DNA of 62,417 nucleotides from an uncultured Paracoccaceae bacterium (GCA_937995865.1 CALKJA010000035.1:1-62417), one strand, 5' to 3'; shown: positions 10,506 through 19,168, counted from the stretch's first letter. Translations and numbers: made by a program. Notes: generated by a model not told the origin, from the letters alone.

Positions 10506-11798
10506 ATGGTCGAATTCGCCACCCGCGTTTGGAATCACAAATGGAAAATTGATCCAATCGTCCGATCGCTGATCGATACCGATTTCTATAAGCTTCTCAT
10601 GTGTCAGTCTGTGTTTCGAAACAAGCCGGACACGCATGTGAAGTTTTCGCTGATCAATCGGTCCAAAGATATCCGGTTGGCTGAGCTGATTGATGAAGGT
10701 GAACTCCGCGAGCAACTGGATTATATTCGATCGCTCAAGCTGTCCCGCGGCGAAAGCACGTTTCTGCGTGGCAATACGTTCTACGGCAAACGCCAGATGT
10801 TCCGCCCCGACTTCATGGAGTGGTTCGAGGGGCTTCAACTTCCTGAGTATCAACTGGAAAAGCGTGATGGGCAGTATGAGCTGACCTTTGAGGGCAAGTG
10901 GCATGAAGTCATGCTATGGGAGATCCCGGCGTTGGCCGTTTTGATGGAACTGCGCGGGCGCGCAGTGCTCAAAGAGTTGGGTAAATTTGAACTGCAGGTG
11001 CTTTATGCCCGCGCCATGACAAAGCTCTGGGGCAAGATCGAGCGGCTGCGCGATGCGCCTGATCTGCGGATTGCTGATTTTGGGACACGGCGCCGGCATT
11101 CGTTTCTTTGGCAGGACTGGGCTGTCCAAGCGATGATTGAAGGCTTGGGAAGCAACTTTGCAGGTACTTCCAACTGTTTGATCGCGATGCGCCGCGAGGT
11201 TGAAGCAATCGGTACTAACGCGCATGAACTGCCAATGGTCTATGCCGCGCTGGCCGAAAACGACGCGCAACTTGCGCAGGCTCCATATGACGTTCTCGCT
11301 GATTGGCAGGACGAACATGAAGGCAATCTGCGAATCATTCTGCCCGATACATACGGAACCGAGGGCTTTTTGTCTTCTGCGCCCGATTGGTTGGCCGGTT
11401 GGACAGGCATCCGCATCGATTCCGGGGATCCAGCCACAGGCGCAGAAACCGCGATCAAATGGTGGAAAGATCGCGGCGAAGATCCAACAAACAAGCTCAT
11501 TATCTTTTCTGATGGGTTGGACGTGGACAAGATTGAGATCCTAGCCCGCCAGTTTCAAGGCCGCGCGCGGATCAGCTTTGGTTGGGGCACGCTCCTGACG
11601 AATGATTTCCGAGGTCTTACACCAAACGATGCGCTTTCGCCGTTCTCATTGGTGTGCAAGGCGGTTGAGGCGAATGGAAAGCCCACGGTGAAGCTCTCAG
11701 ATAACCCAAACAAAGCGATGGGCCCGGCTTCCGAAATCGATCGCTACAAGCGCGTGTTCCATGTGGGCGATCAGGCGGTTCAGGATGTGATCGTCTAG
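10506..11798 (+). CDS. pncB: Nicotinate phosphoribosyltransferase
   Basis: PncB joins nicotinate and PRPP, with ATP hydrolysis, to make nicotinate mononucleotide, the step after PncA. The 430-residue protein shows SLIDTDFYKLLMCQSVFRN at the N terminus, the phosphorylatable-His region GTRRRHSFLWQDWAVQAM, and the IRIDSGDP and SFGWGTLLTNDF loops of the PRTase barrel. The start at 10506 has a strong Shine-Dalgarno (AGGAGGAG, 10489-10496). Convergent with the phosphotransferase gene, the stops overlapping by four bases. Confidence 0.96.
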   Translation: MVEFATRVWNHKWKIDPIVRSLIDTDFYKLLMCQSVFRNKPDTHVKFSLINRSKDIRLAELIDEGELREQLDYIRSLKLSRGESTFLRGNTFYGKRQMFRPDFMEWFEGLQLPEYQLEKRDGQYELTFEGKWHEVMLWEIPALAVLMELRGRAVLKELGKFELQVLYARAMTKLWGKIERLRDAPDLRIADFGTRRRHSFLWQDWAVQAMIEGLGSNFAGTSNCLIAMRREVEAIGTNAHELPMVYAALAENDAQLAQAPYDVLADWQDEHEGNLRIILPDTYGTEGFLSSAPDWLAGWTGIRIDSGDPATGAETAIKWWKDRGEDPTNKLIIFSDGLDVDKIEILARQFQGRARISFGWGTLLTNDFRGLTPNDALSPFSLVCKAVEANGKPTVKLSDNPNKAMGPASEIDRYKRVFHVGDQAVQDVIV

Positions 11799-12724
11799 CC
11801 CACCCATTCCAAAGCCAATGCGACGGCTCGGTCCGCCATCGCCCGCAAATACATATCGTCTCCTGCGCCGCGGGAGATAACCCAGCCACAAGACGCGAGG
11901 GCGCGCAAAAGCGTGAAAAACCGCAACTGTTCAGCATCCGGTGCAGACCGCAGCGTGCCGTATCCATTAAGGAGCGCGGTTTCGATCAACGCGCGTTTCG
12001 GATGTTCCCAATGCTGAATAATTGCGGTGCCAAGATCATAAGCCCGGTAACCAAACCCGGCGTCGTCAAAATCGATCAAAGCCAAGCCTGCCGGTGTGGT
12101 TAAGATATTCTCCTGAAGACAATCGGCATGAATTAACCCGGCATCAACCCGGTCCATTGTGACAAGATGGTCATAGGCCTTTGCCTTGGTTCGCAGCAAA
12201 AGATCCGTTTCCGATTGGGTTAGGGACGGGTTCTCCCAAAACCGGCCCCAAAGCGGCGCGTCTCCCAGAAGCGCATCCGCATCCCATGCGGGACGCAAAA
12301 CATCATTGGTTTCGACCATATCAGTCGCGGTATGCAAGGAAGCCAAGAGCGCCCCAACTGCGGTATAGAGCAAGGTGATTTCGGCGTCAGAGCCTTCAAG
12401 CGGCACGTCTCCTGCGCCGATGGCATGCCCGTCAAGCCATGCAACCGCGCTTGCATATTGGCCGCCGGGCAGGGACCGAAGATACCCACCATCATCTGAA
12501 ACCAAAGGCCGTGCACAAGGAAAGCCAAAGTCCGCAAGTCGCGCTGTCCAGCGGAGTTCGCTCTCGATGGCGATACGGCTCTGATAGCCCGCACGGTGGA
12601 CCCGAAGGGCAGCCCGCTGGCTCCCAATCTTGCACTCATAGACCCGGTTTTCCCGCGCCGCGACAAGCAACGGAGCTTCGGTCACTTCGCCCCAGTGGGC
12701 CGCGATTTCGATCAAACTGGACAT
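11795..12724 (-). CDS. APH-fold kinase, hydroxylysine-kinase-like
   Basis: 309-residue kinase of the aminoglycoside phosphotransferase/choline kinase fold. The catalytic loop is HADCLQENIL (HxDxxxxN) and the metal motif is LIDFDDAG; an N-terminal lobe precedes them. It overlaps the end of the class-III aminotransferase by 13 bases and is read after it. That partner resembles AGXT2L phospho-lyases, whose substrates in animals are phosphohydroxylysine and phosphoethanolamine. A kinase supplying such a phospho-amine is a reasonable inference; an antibiotic-resistance role is unlikely. The exact substrate is unknown. Confidence 0.75.
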   Translation of the reverse strand: MSSLIEIAAHWGEVTEAPLLVAARENRVYECKIGSQRAALRVHRAGYQSRIAIESELRWTARLADFGFPCARPLVSDDGGYLRSLPGGQYASAVAWLDGHAIGAGDVPLEGSDAEITLLYTAVGALLASLHTATDMVETNDVLRPAWDADALLGDAPLWGRFWENPSLTQSETDLLLRTKAKAYDHLVTMDRVDAGLIHADCLQENILTTPAGLALIDFDDAGFGYRAYDLGTAIIQHWEHPKRALIETALLNGYGTLRSAPDAEQLRFFTLLRALASCGWVISRGAGDDMYLRAMADRAVALALEWVG

Positions 12725-13983
12725 GAGCTTAAACTCTTTTCCAAGGTAGAAAACAGGTGGGTGGCATGGGTGTCGTCAAAGGGCATCGGTGGCCGCATTT
12801 TGAGGATATTCGCGTTTGGCCCGATGACCCCTATGAGCACACCTCGCGTCCGCATGTCCTCAACGATCCACTTGGCTAGTTCTGTCGCCGGTGCGCCGTC
12901 GCGGGACAGCTCTACAGCGAAAAACTGCCCCCGTCCCCGGATCTGCGTTTCTGCAAGAAAGCGCAACGCACCAAGCCCGCTGGTCACGATCCTCTCCATC
13001 CGTGCGGCATGTGGGATTAGCCCGTCTTGTTCCAATACATCCAAAACCGCCATCGCCGCAGCACAGCTAACTGGATTGCCGCCAAACGTGTTGAAATAGC
13101 CAAAAGCCTCACGGAAGGCGGCCATGACATCTGGGCGCGCCACAACGGCCGCGGCAGGGTGACCATTTGCCATCGGCTTTCCAAGGGTGACCACATCGGG
13201 CGCAATACCGATCCAATCATGGGACCACATGCTTTGACCGGTGCGGCCAAAACCTGGCTGAACTTCATCTATCAGCATTAGGCCGCCAGCCTGCTTCACA
13301 ACCTGTGCCACCGGTTGAAGAAAGTCTGGCGGTACGTCTGGTAGCCCTTCATTTGCGAAAATCGGGCATAGCATCAGCCCAGCAAAACCGGAGCCGTTCT
13401 CTTCCAACTCATCGATGGCGGCTTTTACGTTTTGCGCAAAGACGGCGCCCTGATTTTCGGTGGTTCCACCTATCGGATCAAGGGTCCGTGGCGCAGGCAC
13501 AAGGCGCACGTGATCGGGATAGCCGCCAATCGGCGGGCGGCGCGTTGACAGCGCGGAAACGGCCGTTGTGTTGCCGTGATAGGTTGCATCGGTTGCGATA
13601 AAGCCGCGCTTGCCAGTTACCGCCTGGGCCATTCGCAGTGCGATATCGTTGGCTTCTGAACCTGAGCAAACCATAATCAACTGTGAAAGATTATGTGAGA
13701 AAGTCGCGGTCAGGCGCTCCGCATAGTCCAATATGCCATCGTGAAGATACCGCGTGTGTGTGTTGAGCATAGCGGCCTGCTTGGCGATTGCTGCGACAAC
13801 ATGGGGATGGCAGTGGCCCACATGTGGCACGTTGTTGTAGCAATCTAGATAGCGGTTGCCTTTGGCATCCCACAGCCAGCATCCTTCACCCCTGACAAGA
13901 TGCACCGGAGCCTTGTAAAACGTCGGCACGTTTGGTCCAAGGAGGGCCGCGCGGCGTGTCACAAGATCAGTCACTTGGATCAA
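12712..13983 (-). CDS. Class-III aminotransferase, AGXT2L/phospho-lyase-like
   Basis: 423-residue fold-type I PLP enzyme. N-terminal motif YLDCYNNVPHVGHCHPHVV closely resembles that of ethanolamine-phosphate and phosphohydroxylysine phospho-lyases rather than of ordinary ornithine or GABA transaminases. Also seen: SGSEANDIALRMAQ, the cofactor Asp in LMLIDEVQPGFGRTG, and the PLP-lysine in TLGKPMANGHP. It is followed with overlap by an APH-fold kinase and overlaps arfB by 17 bases upstream. Likely phospho-amine elimination, but an aminotransferase role cannot be excluded. Confidence 0.8.
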   Translation of the reverse strand: MIQVTDLVTRRAALLGPNVPTFYKAPVHLVRGEGCWLWDAKGNRYLDCYNNVPHVGHCHPHVVAAIAKQAAMLNTHTRYLHDGILDYAERLTATFSHNLSQLIMVCSGSEANDIALRMAQAVTGKRGFIATDATYHGNTTAVSALSTRRPPIGGYPDHVRLVPAPRTLDPIGGTTENQGAVFAQNVKAAIDELEENGSGFAGLMLCPIFANEGLPDVPPDFLQPVAQVVKQAGGLMLIDEVQPGFGRTGQSMWSHDWIGIAPDVVTLGKPMANGHPAAAVVARPDVMAAFREAFGYFNTFGGNPVSCAAAMAVLDVLEQDGLIPHAARMERIVTSGLGALRFLAETQIRGRGQFFAVELSRDGAPATELAKWIVEDMRTRGVLIGVIGPNANILKMRPPMPFDDTHATHLFSTLEKSLSSCPV

Positions 13984-14389
13984 CCTTTCCGCGTAAGGCT
14001 TTCACTTCACCGCGTACTGTCTTGGCCTTAAGTCGGCGCTTCTTGCTGCCAAGTGTGGGCCGCGTCGGGATGCGGCGCTTGGGCTTTTGTGCGGCCTTTA
14101 GGATCAGTTCGGCCAGCCGTTCACGCGCGATTTCACGATTTCGAGCCTGACTACGGGTTTCTTGCACCTGAATGATGATAGCACCGTCAAGCGTCCAACG
14201 TCGCCCGGCCAGCCGTTTGAGCCGCGTCTTGACCGGGTCCGGAAGGTTGGGTGAACGTTCAGCCTCGAACCGAAGTTCAACTGCAGTAGACACTTTATTG
14301 ACGTTCTGCCCGCCCGGCCCGCTGGCGCGGACAAATGCTTCAGCCAATTCCCAGTCCTGAATTTCGATATCGGGTGTAATCCGTAACAT
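13967..14389 (-). CDS. arfB: Alternative ribosome-rescue factor ArfB
   Basis: ArfB (YaeJ, ICT1-like) is a stop-codon-independent peptidyl-tRNA hydrolase that frees ribosomes stalled on broken mRNAs. The 140-residue protein has the release-factor GGQ motif in VRASGPGGQNVNKVSTAVEL (residues 23-42) and a basic C-terminal tail, KPKRRIPTRPTLGSKKRRLKAK, which enters the empty mRNA channel. Lacking a stop-codon recognition domain, it is not RF1/RF2. It is first of a three-gene minus-strand unit, overlapping the aminotransferase by 17 bases. Confidence 0.94.
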   Translation of the reverse strand: MLRITPDIEIQDWELAEAFVRASGPGGQNVNKVSTAVELRFEAERSPNLPDPVKTRLKRLAGRRWTLDGAIIIQVQETRSQARNREIARERLAELILKAAQKPKRRIPTRPTLGSKKRRLKAKTVRGEVKALRGKVDPSD

Positions 14390-14503
14390 ATGAGCACACT
14401 AGGGCGCCTTTGCGCGGGGCGAAAGCCGCTTAGAGCGGGTGGTGCTTGACCTTGGTCCGGCATCGCGCTTTGCTTTTTCCAACTTTGTCAAAGGAAGTCG
14501 CCT

Positions 14504-15199
14504 GTGGACCGCTCAACCGTCAATGAAATCCTAGATGAGTCCCACACCTTTATTCGGTTTCACGGGGTCCATCTTCCACCTTTTGCGGATCTCGGCCCTG
14601 CTGAACTGAAGACTTATACCCTTGCAGCACCAATGATCCGCGAGCGGATGCTGGGATGGGACATCACCGATTATGGCCAAGGTCGGTTTGAGGAGTTGGG
14701 ATTGTTTCTTTTTACCACGCGAAACGGTTTACAAAGCAACATCAACTCAGGCGCGGGGATGCTCTACGCGGAAAAGGTCATGATTGCAGGCGATCAGCAA
14801 ATCAGCCCAATGCACCGCCACATCACAAAGACCGAGGATATAATAAATCGGGGTGGTGGTGATCTTGTGCTTGAGCTGTTTACAGATGGCGGTGGCGGCA
14901 TAGATCCAACACTGCCGGTCACGGTTGTGTCTGATGGGCGCAACATCACAATGCAAGGCGGTGAGCGTTTGCGCCTGAAGCCGGGTGAAAGCGTCACGCT
15001 AGAGCCAGAGACTTGGCATGCCTTTTGGGGCGAGAATGGCAAGGTGCTGATTGTTGAAGTGTCCAATGTAAACGATGACCGCAACGACAATATTTTTAAC
15101 GCGCCTATTGGCCGCTTTTCTAAGATCAACGAGGATACGAACCCCAAGCATCTATTGGTATCCGACTACGATACATGGCTCCAAAGCGGTTCTTCGTAA
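14504..15199 (+). CDS. D-lyxose ketol-isomerase
   Basis: Cupin-type isomerase that interconverts D-lyxose and D-xylulose (and D-mannose/D-fructose in some members). The 231-residue protein has MLYAEKVMIAGDQQISPMHRHITKTEDIINRGGGDLV, where the HRH and Glu are the cupin metal ligands, and a later ETWHAFWGE. The GTG start at 14504 is supported by AAGGAAG 7 bases ahead; no ATG fits. The aldo/keto reductase follows in the same direction after 107 bases, suggesting a small sugar-handling unit. Confidence 0.85.
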   Translation: MDRSTVNEILDESHTFIRFHGVHLPPFADLGPAELKTYTLAAPMIRERMLGWDITDYGQGRFEELGLFLFTTRNGLQSNINSGAGMLYAEKVMIAGDQQISPMHRHITKTEDIINRGGGDLVLELFTDGGGGIDPTLPVTVVSDGRNITMQGGERLRLKPGESVTLEPETWHAFWGENGKVLIVEVSNVNDDRNDNIFNAPIGRFSKINEDTNPKHLLVSDYDTWLQSGSS

Positions 15200-15306
15200 A
15201 GGAGCCGGGGCTAATAGGGCGCCGATTGAGCGCTTGCGGTTTGCCAAAACACGCGCCTTTGTGGCGCTAACGATCTTCATGTGCATACCCGTTTGAAGGA
15301 CCGACC

Positions 15307-16338
15307 ATGACATATACCCCCAATCCAGCCCGTTATGACGATATGATCTACCGCCGATGTGGTAAATCAGGGCTGCAGTTGCCTGCGCTTTCGTTAGGCC
15401 TTTGGCACAACTTCGGCGGTGATACACCCCATGAGACAAAGCGGGCAATGTGCCAGACCGCGTTCGACGCGGGTATTACGCATTTCGACCTCGCCAACAA
15501 TTATGGCCCGCCATATGGCGGCGCAGAAAGCGCGTTCGGAGAGATCCTACGCACAGATTTTGCGGGTTATCGGGATGAGCTAATCATCAGTTCCAAGGCA
15601 GGCTATGACATGTGGCCCGGTCCCTATGGCAACTGGGGCAGCCGCAAGTACCTGATTGCGTCTTGCGATCAGTCTCTCCAACGGATGGGGCTGGACTATG
15701 TGGATATTTTCTATTCGCACCGCTTTGATCCGGACACGCCGCTTGAGGAAACGATGGGCGCGCTTGATCATATCGTGAAGTCAGGCAAGGCGCTTTACGC
15801 TGGAATTTCGTCCTACAACTCGGAGCGTACGCGCGAGGCAGCGACTATCTTGCGTGATCTTGGTACGCCCTGCCTGATTCATCAGCCGAGCTATAACATG
15901 CTGAATCGTTGGGTTGAGGAGGATGGTCTTAAGGATACTTTGGCTGAGCTTGGCATTGGCTCAATTGCGTTCACGCCGCTGGCGCAAGGGTTGCTCACAC
16001 GCAAATACCTTAATGGCATCCCCGAAGGCAGCCGGGCTGCTCAAGGTAAATCGCTTGACCCGGGGCAGCTTACAGACAGGGTGCAATCCTCAATTCGGGC
16101 ACTTACAGACATTGCCGAGGCTCGCGGTCAGACGTTGGCTCAAATGGCGATTGCTTGGGTGCTTCGGGATGGCGGGATTACCACTGCTTTGATCGGGGCC
16201 TCTCGACCGGAACAAATCACTGATTGCGTTGGCGCCATCGGAAAACTTGAGTTCACAACCGGGGAGCTGTCCGCCATTGACACCCATGCGCAGGACGAAG
16301 CAATCAACCTTTGGGCGCGATCATCCGAAACGGACTAA
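15307..16338 (+). CDS. Aldo/keto reductase, YghZ type
   Basis: 343-residue NADPH-dependent AKR of the AKR14/YghZ group, whose E. coli member reduces L-glyceraldehyde 3-phosphate and methylglyoxal. N terminus MIYRRCGKSGLQLPALSLGLWHNFG, with active-site Asp/Tyr in THFDLANNYGPPYGGAE, Lys in IISSKAGYDMWPGPYG, and the catalytic His in YVDIFYSHRFD. The C-terminal ALIGASRPEQI binds the cofactor. GAAGGACCGACC precedes the ATG. Convergent with the following aminotransferase, overlapping by four bases. Confidence 0.9.
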   Translation: MTYTPNPARYDDMIYRRCGKSGLQLPALSLGLWHNFGGDTPHETKRAMCQTAFDAGITHFDLANNYGPPYGGAESAFGEILRTDFAGYRDELIISSKAGYDMWPGPYGNWGSRKYLIASCDQSLQRMGLDYVDIFYSHRFDPDTPLEETMGALDHIVKSGKALYAGISSYNSERTREAATILRDLGTPCLIHQPSYNMLNRWVEEDGLKDTLAELGIGSIAFTPLAQGLLTRKYLNGIPEGSRAAQGKSLDPGQLTDRVQSSIRALTDIAEARGQTLAQMAIAWVLRDGGITTALIGASRPEQITDCVGAIGKLEFTTGELSAIDTHAQDEAINLWARSSETD

Positions 16339-17450
16339 ATACTGGCCAGCAACGCTGACATACGCTCAAGCCCCAACTCTAGATTTGCCGCGGCACCTCC
16401 GCCTACTCCGATGCGGATATGCTGCGGCTGATCATAGGCTGAACCGGGCAATAGGAACGTGCGGTAGGGCGGTGCCAAAAGGCGGCGGGCAAAGTCATCG
16501 CCGCTGATCCCGTCCAACCGAGCAAGCCCAATCAATCCAGCTTGCGGCTTTTGCCAGCTCAGGCGCGTTTCAGCGTCCACATATGAATTTAGCCTGAATA
16601 GGGTCTGTTCTCCCTCGTTTCGGGCTATCGCTATTGCCGCATCATAACGGGGCTTGCGCAGGGCGATTTCGGCGATGACCTCCCCCATGATATTCATGAT
16701 CTCGCTACTGTTTTCGCGAAGGATCACGGCGTCCATGACAAAGCCCTCATCCCGGCAGATCAGCCAGCCGGTGCGCAACCCTTGAAGCCCAAGCGCCTTA
16801 GATACGGATCCCGTTGTAATCCCCCGTTCATAAAGCTCAGCCACCGAGGGTGGGCGTGGCCCGTCCCATTCCAGCCCGGCGTAAACCTCATCTACCAGCA
16901 GCCAAGCTCCGGCCGCCCGACACAGATCGACCACTTGCCGCAACTCGGCCTCAGGCATCATGCGTCCGGTGGGGTTGTTAGGGTTGGTCAAAAAGACCAA
17001 CTTTGCGCCTTTGACCTCCTGCGCAAATTGATCCATCGGAAAGGTCCAGCCATCGTTTTCCAACCGGGGTATCTCGATCAGCTCTGCGCCGATGGCTTTG
17101 GCCATGACGCCAACCTGTGGCCAGCCGGGCGTTTCTGTCACGATCTTGTCGCCCGGTCCGCATAGTTGCCGGATCGCTAGGTAGTTCGCTTCCGCTGCGC
17201 CAGCCGTGATTAAAACACCCTCAACTGTGCACGCCTTAAGCTCTGCCCGCTCCAGAACATGCTGACGAAGCGCGGGAAGGCCGCGAAAATCCTGACCGTT
17301 CCAGTCCAATGGCAGATCTGGGTCCAGCGCCTCTATAAATGCCCCGAGCGTTGGTGGCTGTGTGAGTGAGAAGCCCACAAATGCCTCTGGCTCAGCTTGC
17401 GTTGTTTCAAGCAGGTATTCGAAAAGAGTGTGAATCTTGACTTTATGCAT
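16335..17450 (-). CDS. Class I/II aminotransferase (PLP-dependent)
   Basis: 371-residue fold-type I aminotransferase of unknown substrate. Visible motifs: TETPGWPQV, NPNNPTGRMMPEAEL (PLP ring contact), LLVDEVYAGLEW, the PLP-Lys in GSVSKALGLQGLRTGW, and RIGVGGGAA near the C terminus. Starts at 17450 (MHKVKIHTLFEYLLE) or 17465 are both possible; 17450 has AGG nine bases ahead. The reading to 17534 would cover the divergent hydrolase start and is unlikely. The short 21-base gap to the hydrolase implies a shared divergent control region. Confidence 0.85.
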   Translation of the reverse strand: MHKVKIHTLFEYLLETTQAEPEAFVGFSLTQPPTLGAFIEALDPDLPLDWNGQDFRGLPALRQHVLERAELKACTVEGVLITAGAAEANYLAIRQLCGPGDKIVTETPGWPQVGVMAKAIGAELIEIPRLENDGWTFPMDQFAQEVKGAKLVFLTNPNNPTGRMMPEAELRQVVDLCRAAGAWLLVDEVYAGLEWDGPRPPSVAELYERGITTGSVSKALGLQGLRTGWLICRDEGFVMDAVILRENSSEIMNIMGEVIAEIALRKPRYDAAIAIARNEGEQTLFRLNSYVDAETRLSWQKPQAGLIGLARLDGISGDDFARRLLAPPYRTFLLPGSAYDQPQHIRIGVGGGAAANLELGLERMSALLASI

Positions 17451-17471
17451 GCCTAAACGCCTCATGACGGC

Positions 17472-18206
17472 ATGTTTCTCAAGGGCCGCCCTCTTTCGCT
17501 TACAGTGTTGGACTATGGGCTTTTCCGTGTCCACGGCCCGCCTGCGCGGGATATCGGCTTAATGGGCGCTTTGATTGTGACTGATGCCGGCGAACGAGTT
17601 TTGGTCGACAGCGGATTGCCTGCAAAATATGCCGCTGATCCTTTTGCAGCAGGTGAAGAGGATGCTTTGCATTCCTTTGGTCAGGTATTGGAAATCGGGG
17701 CGCACAACTTGCCCGGAGCTCAAATGGCGCTTTGCGGAGTGAATGAAGTGGATCTGATGATCCAAAGTCATACGCATATCGATCACATCGGTGGGATGTT
17801 TGCGGATCCCCATGTGCCGATGGTTGTGTCTTCCGCCGAACGAAAGTTGCCAAAGCCGCTCTATTGGACAGGCGGGCAACCGTGGGATTGGCCAGAACGG
17901 ACATATTGTTGTGTTGAAGGTGATGGGCAGATTGGTCCCGGTTTTGCCTATCTAAGTTGTCCCGGACATGCGCCGGGCCAACTGGCCTTTGTGATTGATT
18001 TGCAGGAAACGGGGCGGGTTATTTGGACCTCTGATGCAATCTCAAGGCCGTCAGAGGTGTCCCAAGGCTTTGCCGGTTCTTGGGATGAAGAACAGGCTCT
18101 ATTCCATGCGAAACGCCTACTAACGATGGAACATGATCTTGTGATCTATGGGCATTGCCCGCAGCAGTGGAAAACACTGCGCAAAGCCCCAGATTACTAT
18201 AGTTAG
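17472..18206 (+). CDS. Metallo-beta-lactamase-fold hydrolase, AHL-lactonase-like
   Basis: 244-residue MBL-fold enzyme with the dinuclear zinc motif SHTHIDHIGG, a second His in CPGHAPGQLAF, the bridging Asp in WTSDAIS and the final His in IYGHCPQQW. The arrangement resembles AttM/AiiB-type N-acyl-homoserine lactonases. The N-terminal MxLxxLDYGLF is typical of that group. Whether it acts on AHLs or another lactone or ester cannot be told. It faces the aminotransferase across 21 bases and is convergent with the SDR, stops overlapping by four bases. Confidence 0.8.
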   Translation: MFLKGRPLSLTVLDYGLFRVHGPPARDIGLMGALIVTDAGERVLVDSGLPAKYAADPFAAGEEDALHSFGQVLEIGAHNLPGAQMALCGVNEVDLMIQSHTHIDHIGGMFADPHVPMVVSSAERKLPKPLYWTGGQPWDWPERTYCCVEGDGQIGPGFAYLSCPGHAPGQLAFVIDLQETGRVIWTSDAISRPSEVSQGFAGSWDEEQALFHAKRLLTMEHDLVIYGHCPQQWKTLRKAPDYYS

Positions 18207-18898
18207 CGGACGTCACGGCCTTGGTTGAGAATGATGACATTGCCGCTACACACATCGCCCATCGGCCCGGCAAGATGCGCAACCCAGCCCGCTATTTGAT
18301 CTGGTTGCATTGGCTTTCCGTGAGGCATCGCGCTTATCGCTTTGGCTAAGGTCGCATCATCCAACACGCCGAAAAGCGGTGTTTCGGTCATTGCCGGAGC
18401 AATGGAGTTGACCGCGATCTTTTCGCTGGCGTAACGGCGCGCCAGATCTTTGGTCAGCGTGTCCATTGCAGCCTTGGATGCGCGGTAATGTGGTGGATCG
18501 AACACATCAAAATTATAGGCGCCATTGGACGAAATATTGATGATCTTACGGACCCCATCGCGGCCTTGCATCAACGGGATAGCGGCCTGACAACAGTGAA
18601 ACATGGACGAAAAGTTAACTGACATCTGTGCTTCGAATTCTTCAACAGGGATGTCTGGAAAGTCTGACATGAAGCATGTGCCAGCGTTGTTCACCAGAAC
18701 ATCCACACCTCCGTGGCGCTCTGCAATGGCTTCAAAACAAGATGCGATAGCGGCTGCATCTGTGAGATTAATCTCAATGGACTCCGCCACAGCGGATGAT
18801 TTCAAATCCAGTCCGATCACATGGTGAGTTTCTGCAAGCGCGGCTGAGATCGCTTGCCCAAGGCCGCCTGCGGCCCCTGTCACAACTGCAATCTTCAT
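18203..18898 (-). CDS. Short-chain dehydrogenase/reductase
   Basis: 231-residue SDR with Rossmann motif TGAAGGLGQAI, VNNAG, the catalytic Ser in NISSNGAYNF and Tyr/Lys in HYRASKAAM, then PAMTETP. All catalytic residues are present, so it is an active NAD(P)-dependent oxidoreductase of unknown substrate. The start at 18898 has TTTGGAGATATGCT ahead; the reading to 18967 adds a non-family tail. Convergent with the lactonase-like gene. The terminator of the short unit upstream separates it from yhhQ. Confidence 0.88.
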   Translation of the reverse strand: MKIAVVTGAAGGLGQAISAALAETHHVIGLDLKSSAVAESIEINLTDAAAIASCFEAIAERHGGVDVLVNNAGTCFMSDFPDIPVEEFEAQMSVNFSSMFHCCQAAIPLMQGRDGVRKIINISSNGAYNFDVFDPPHYRASKAAMDTLTKDLARRYASEKIAVNSIAPAMTETPLFGVLDDATLAKAISAMPHGKPMQPDQIAGWVAHLAGPMGDVCSGNVIILNQGRDVR

Positions 18899-18973
18899 AG
18901 CATATCTCCAAATATCGGTCAGCGAACGCAACCACACTAAGGACTTCTGCAACGACGGAAATCCCAAAACGAA

Positions 18974-19003
18974 AAGGGCCGCCCCAGTTACGGGGCGGCC
19001 CTT
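18974..19003 (-). terminator. Rho-independent terminator of the short unit
   Basis: Perfect 12-bp GC-rich stem (AAGGGCCGCCCC at 18974-18985 with its complement at 18992-19003, loop of 6). Read on the minus strand it ends in TTCGTTTT, a good U-tract. It closes the short transcription unit starting near 19162 and isolates the SDR gene downstream. Confidence 0.9.
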
Positions 19004-19075
19004 CGAAAATTTCGGAGGCGGCGGATCGGTTAGGACCGATTGCCAGCTGGGGCGCGCATCGCGCCAAGGTTTGCC

Positions 19076-19132
19076 TTAGAGGCGCGCCTCCCCAGTTGTT
19101 CCGATCGCACTCTCCAGAACCTTCATTGACAC
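19076..19132 (-). CDS. Putative 18-residue small protein with extended Shine-Dalgarno
   Basis: GTG at 19132 opens an 18-codon frame, MSMKVLESAIGTTGEARL, ending in TAA at 19076-19078; an internal ATG at 19126 gives a 16-residue form. The GTG lies 7 bases from GGAGG, the ideal distance. The frame has its own promoter, a Shine-Dalgarno complementary to the last 18 bases of 16S rRNA, and a terminator 73 bases after the stop. I do not recognise the peptide. The transcript might instead act as an RNA, with the peptide incidental. It is unrelated in sequence to the flanking genes. Confidence 0.5.
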   Translation of the reverse strand: MSMKVLESAIGTTGEARL

Positions 19133-19149
19133 TGGATCACCTCCTTTCT
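19132..19149 (-). promoter_or_regulatory. 18-base perfect complement to the 16S rRNA 3' end
   Basis: On the minus strand 19149-19132 reads AGAAAGGAGGTGATCCAG. The plus strand is identical to the last 18 bases of alphaproteobacterial 16S rRNA, a far longer match than the usual 4-7 bases of a Shine-Dalgarno. It directly precedes, and by its last base overlaps, the GTG of the 18-codon frame. Confidence 0.85.
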
Positions 19150-19168
19150 GCATGTTTCTGTTGTCCAG

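Noticed and set aside
11795-12724. Aminoglycoside-resistance phosphotransferase
   Set aside because: Only the general kinase fold is shared; coupling to a metabolic PLP enzyme argues for amine metabolism.
19132-19149. Fragment of a 16S rRNA gene on the plus strand
   Set aside because: The match ends abruptly at 18 bases; flanks do not match rRNA or tRNA spacers. It fits better as a Shine-Dalgarno on the minus strand.
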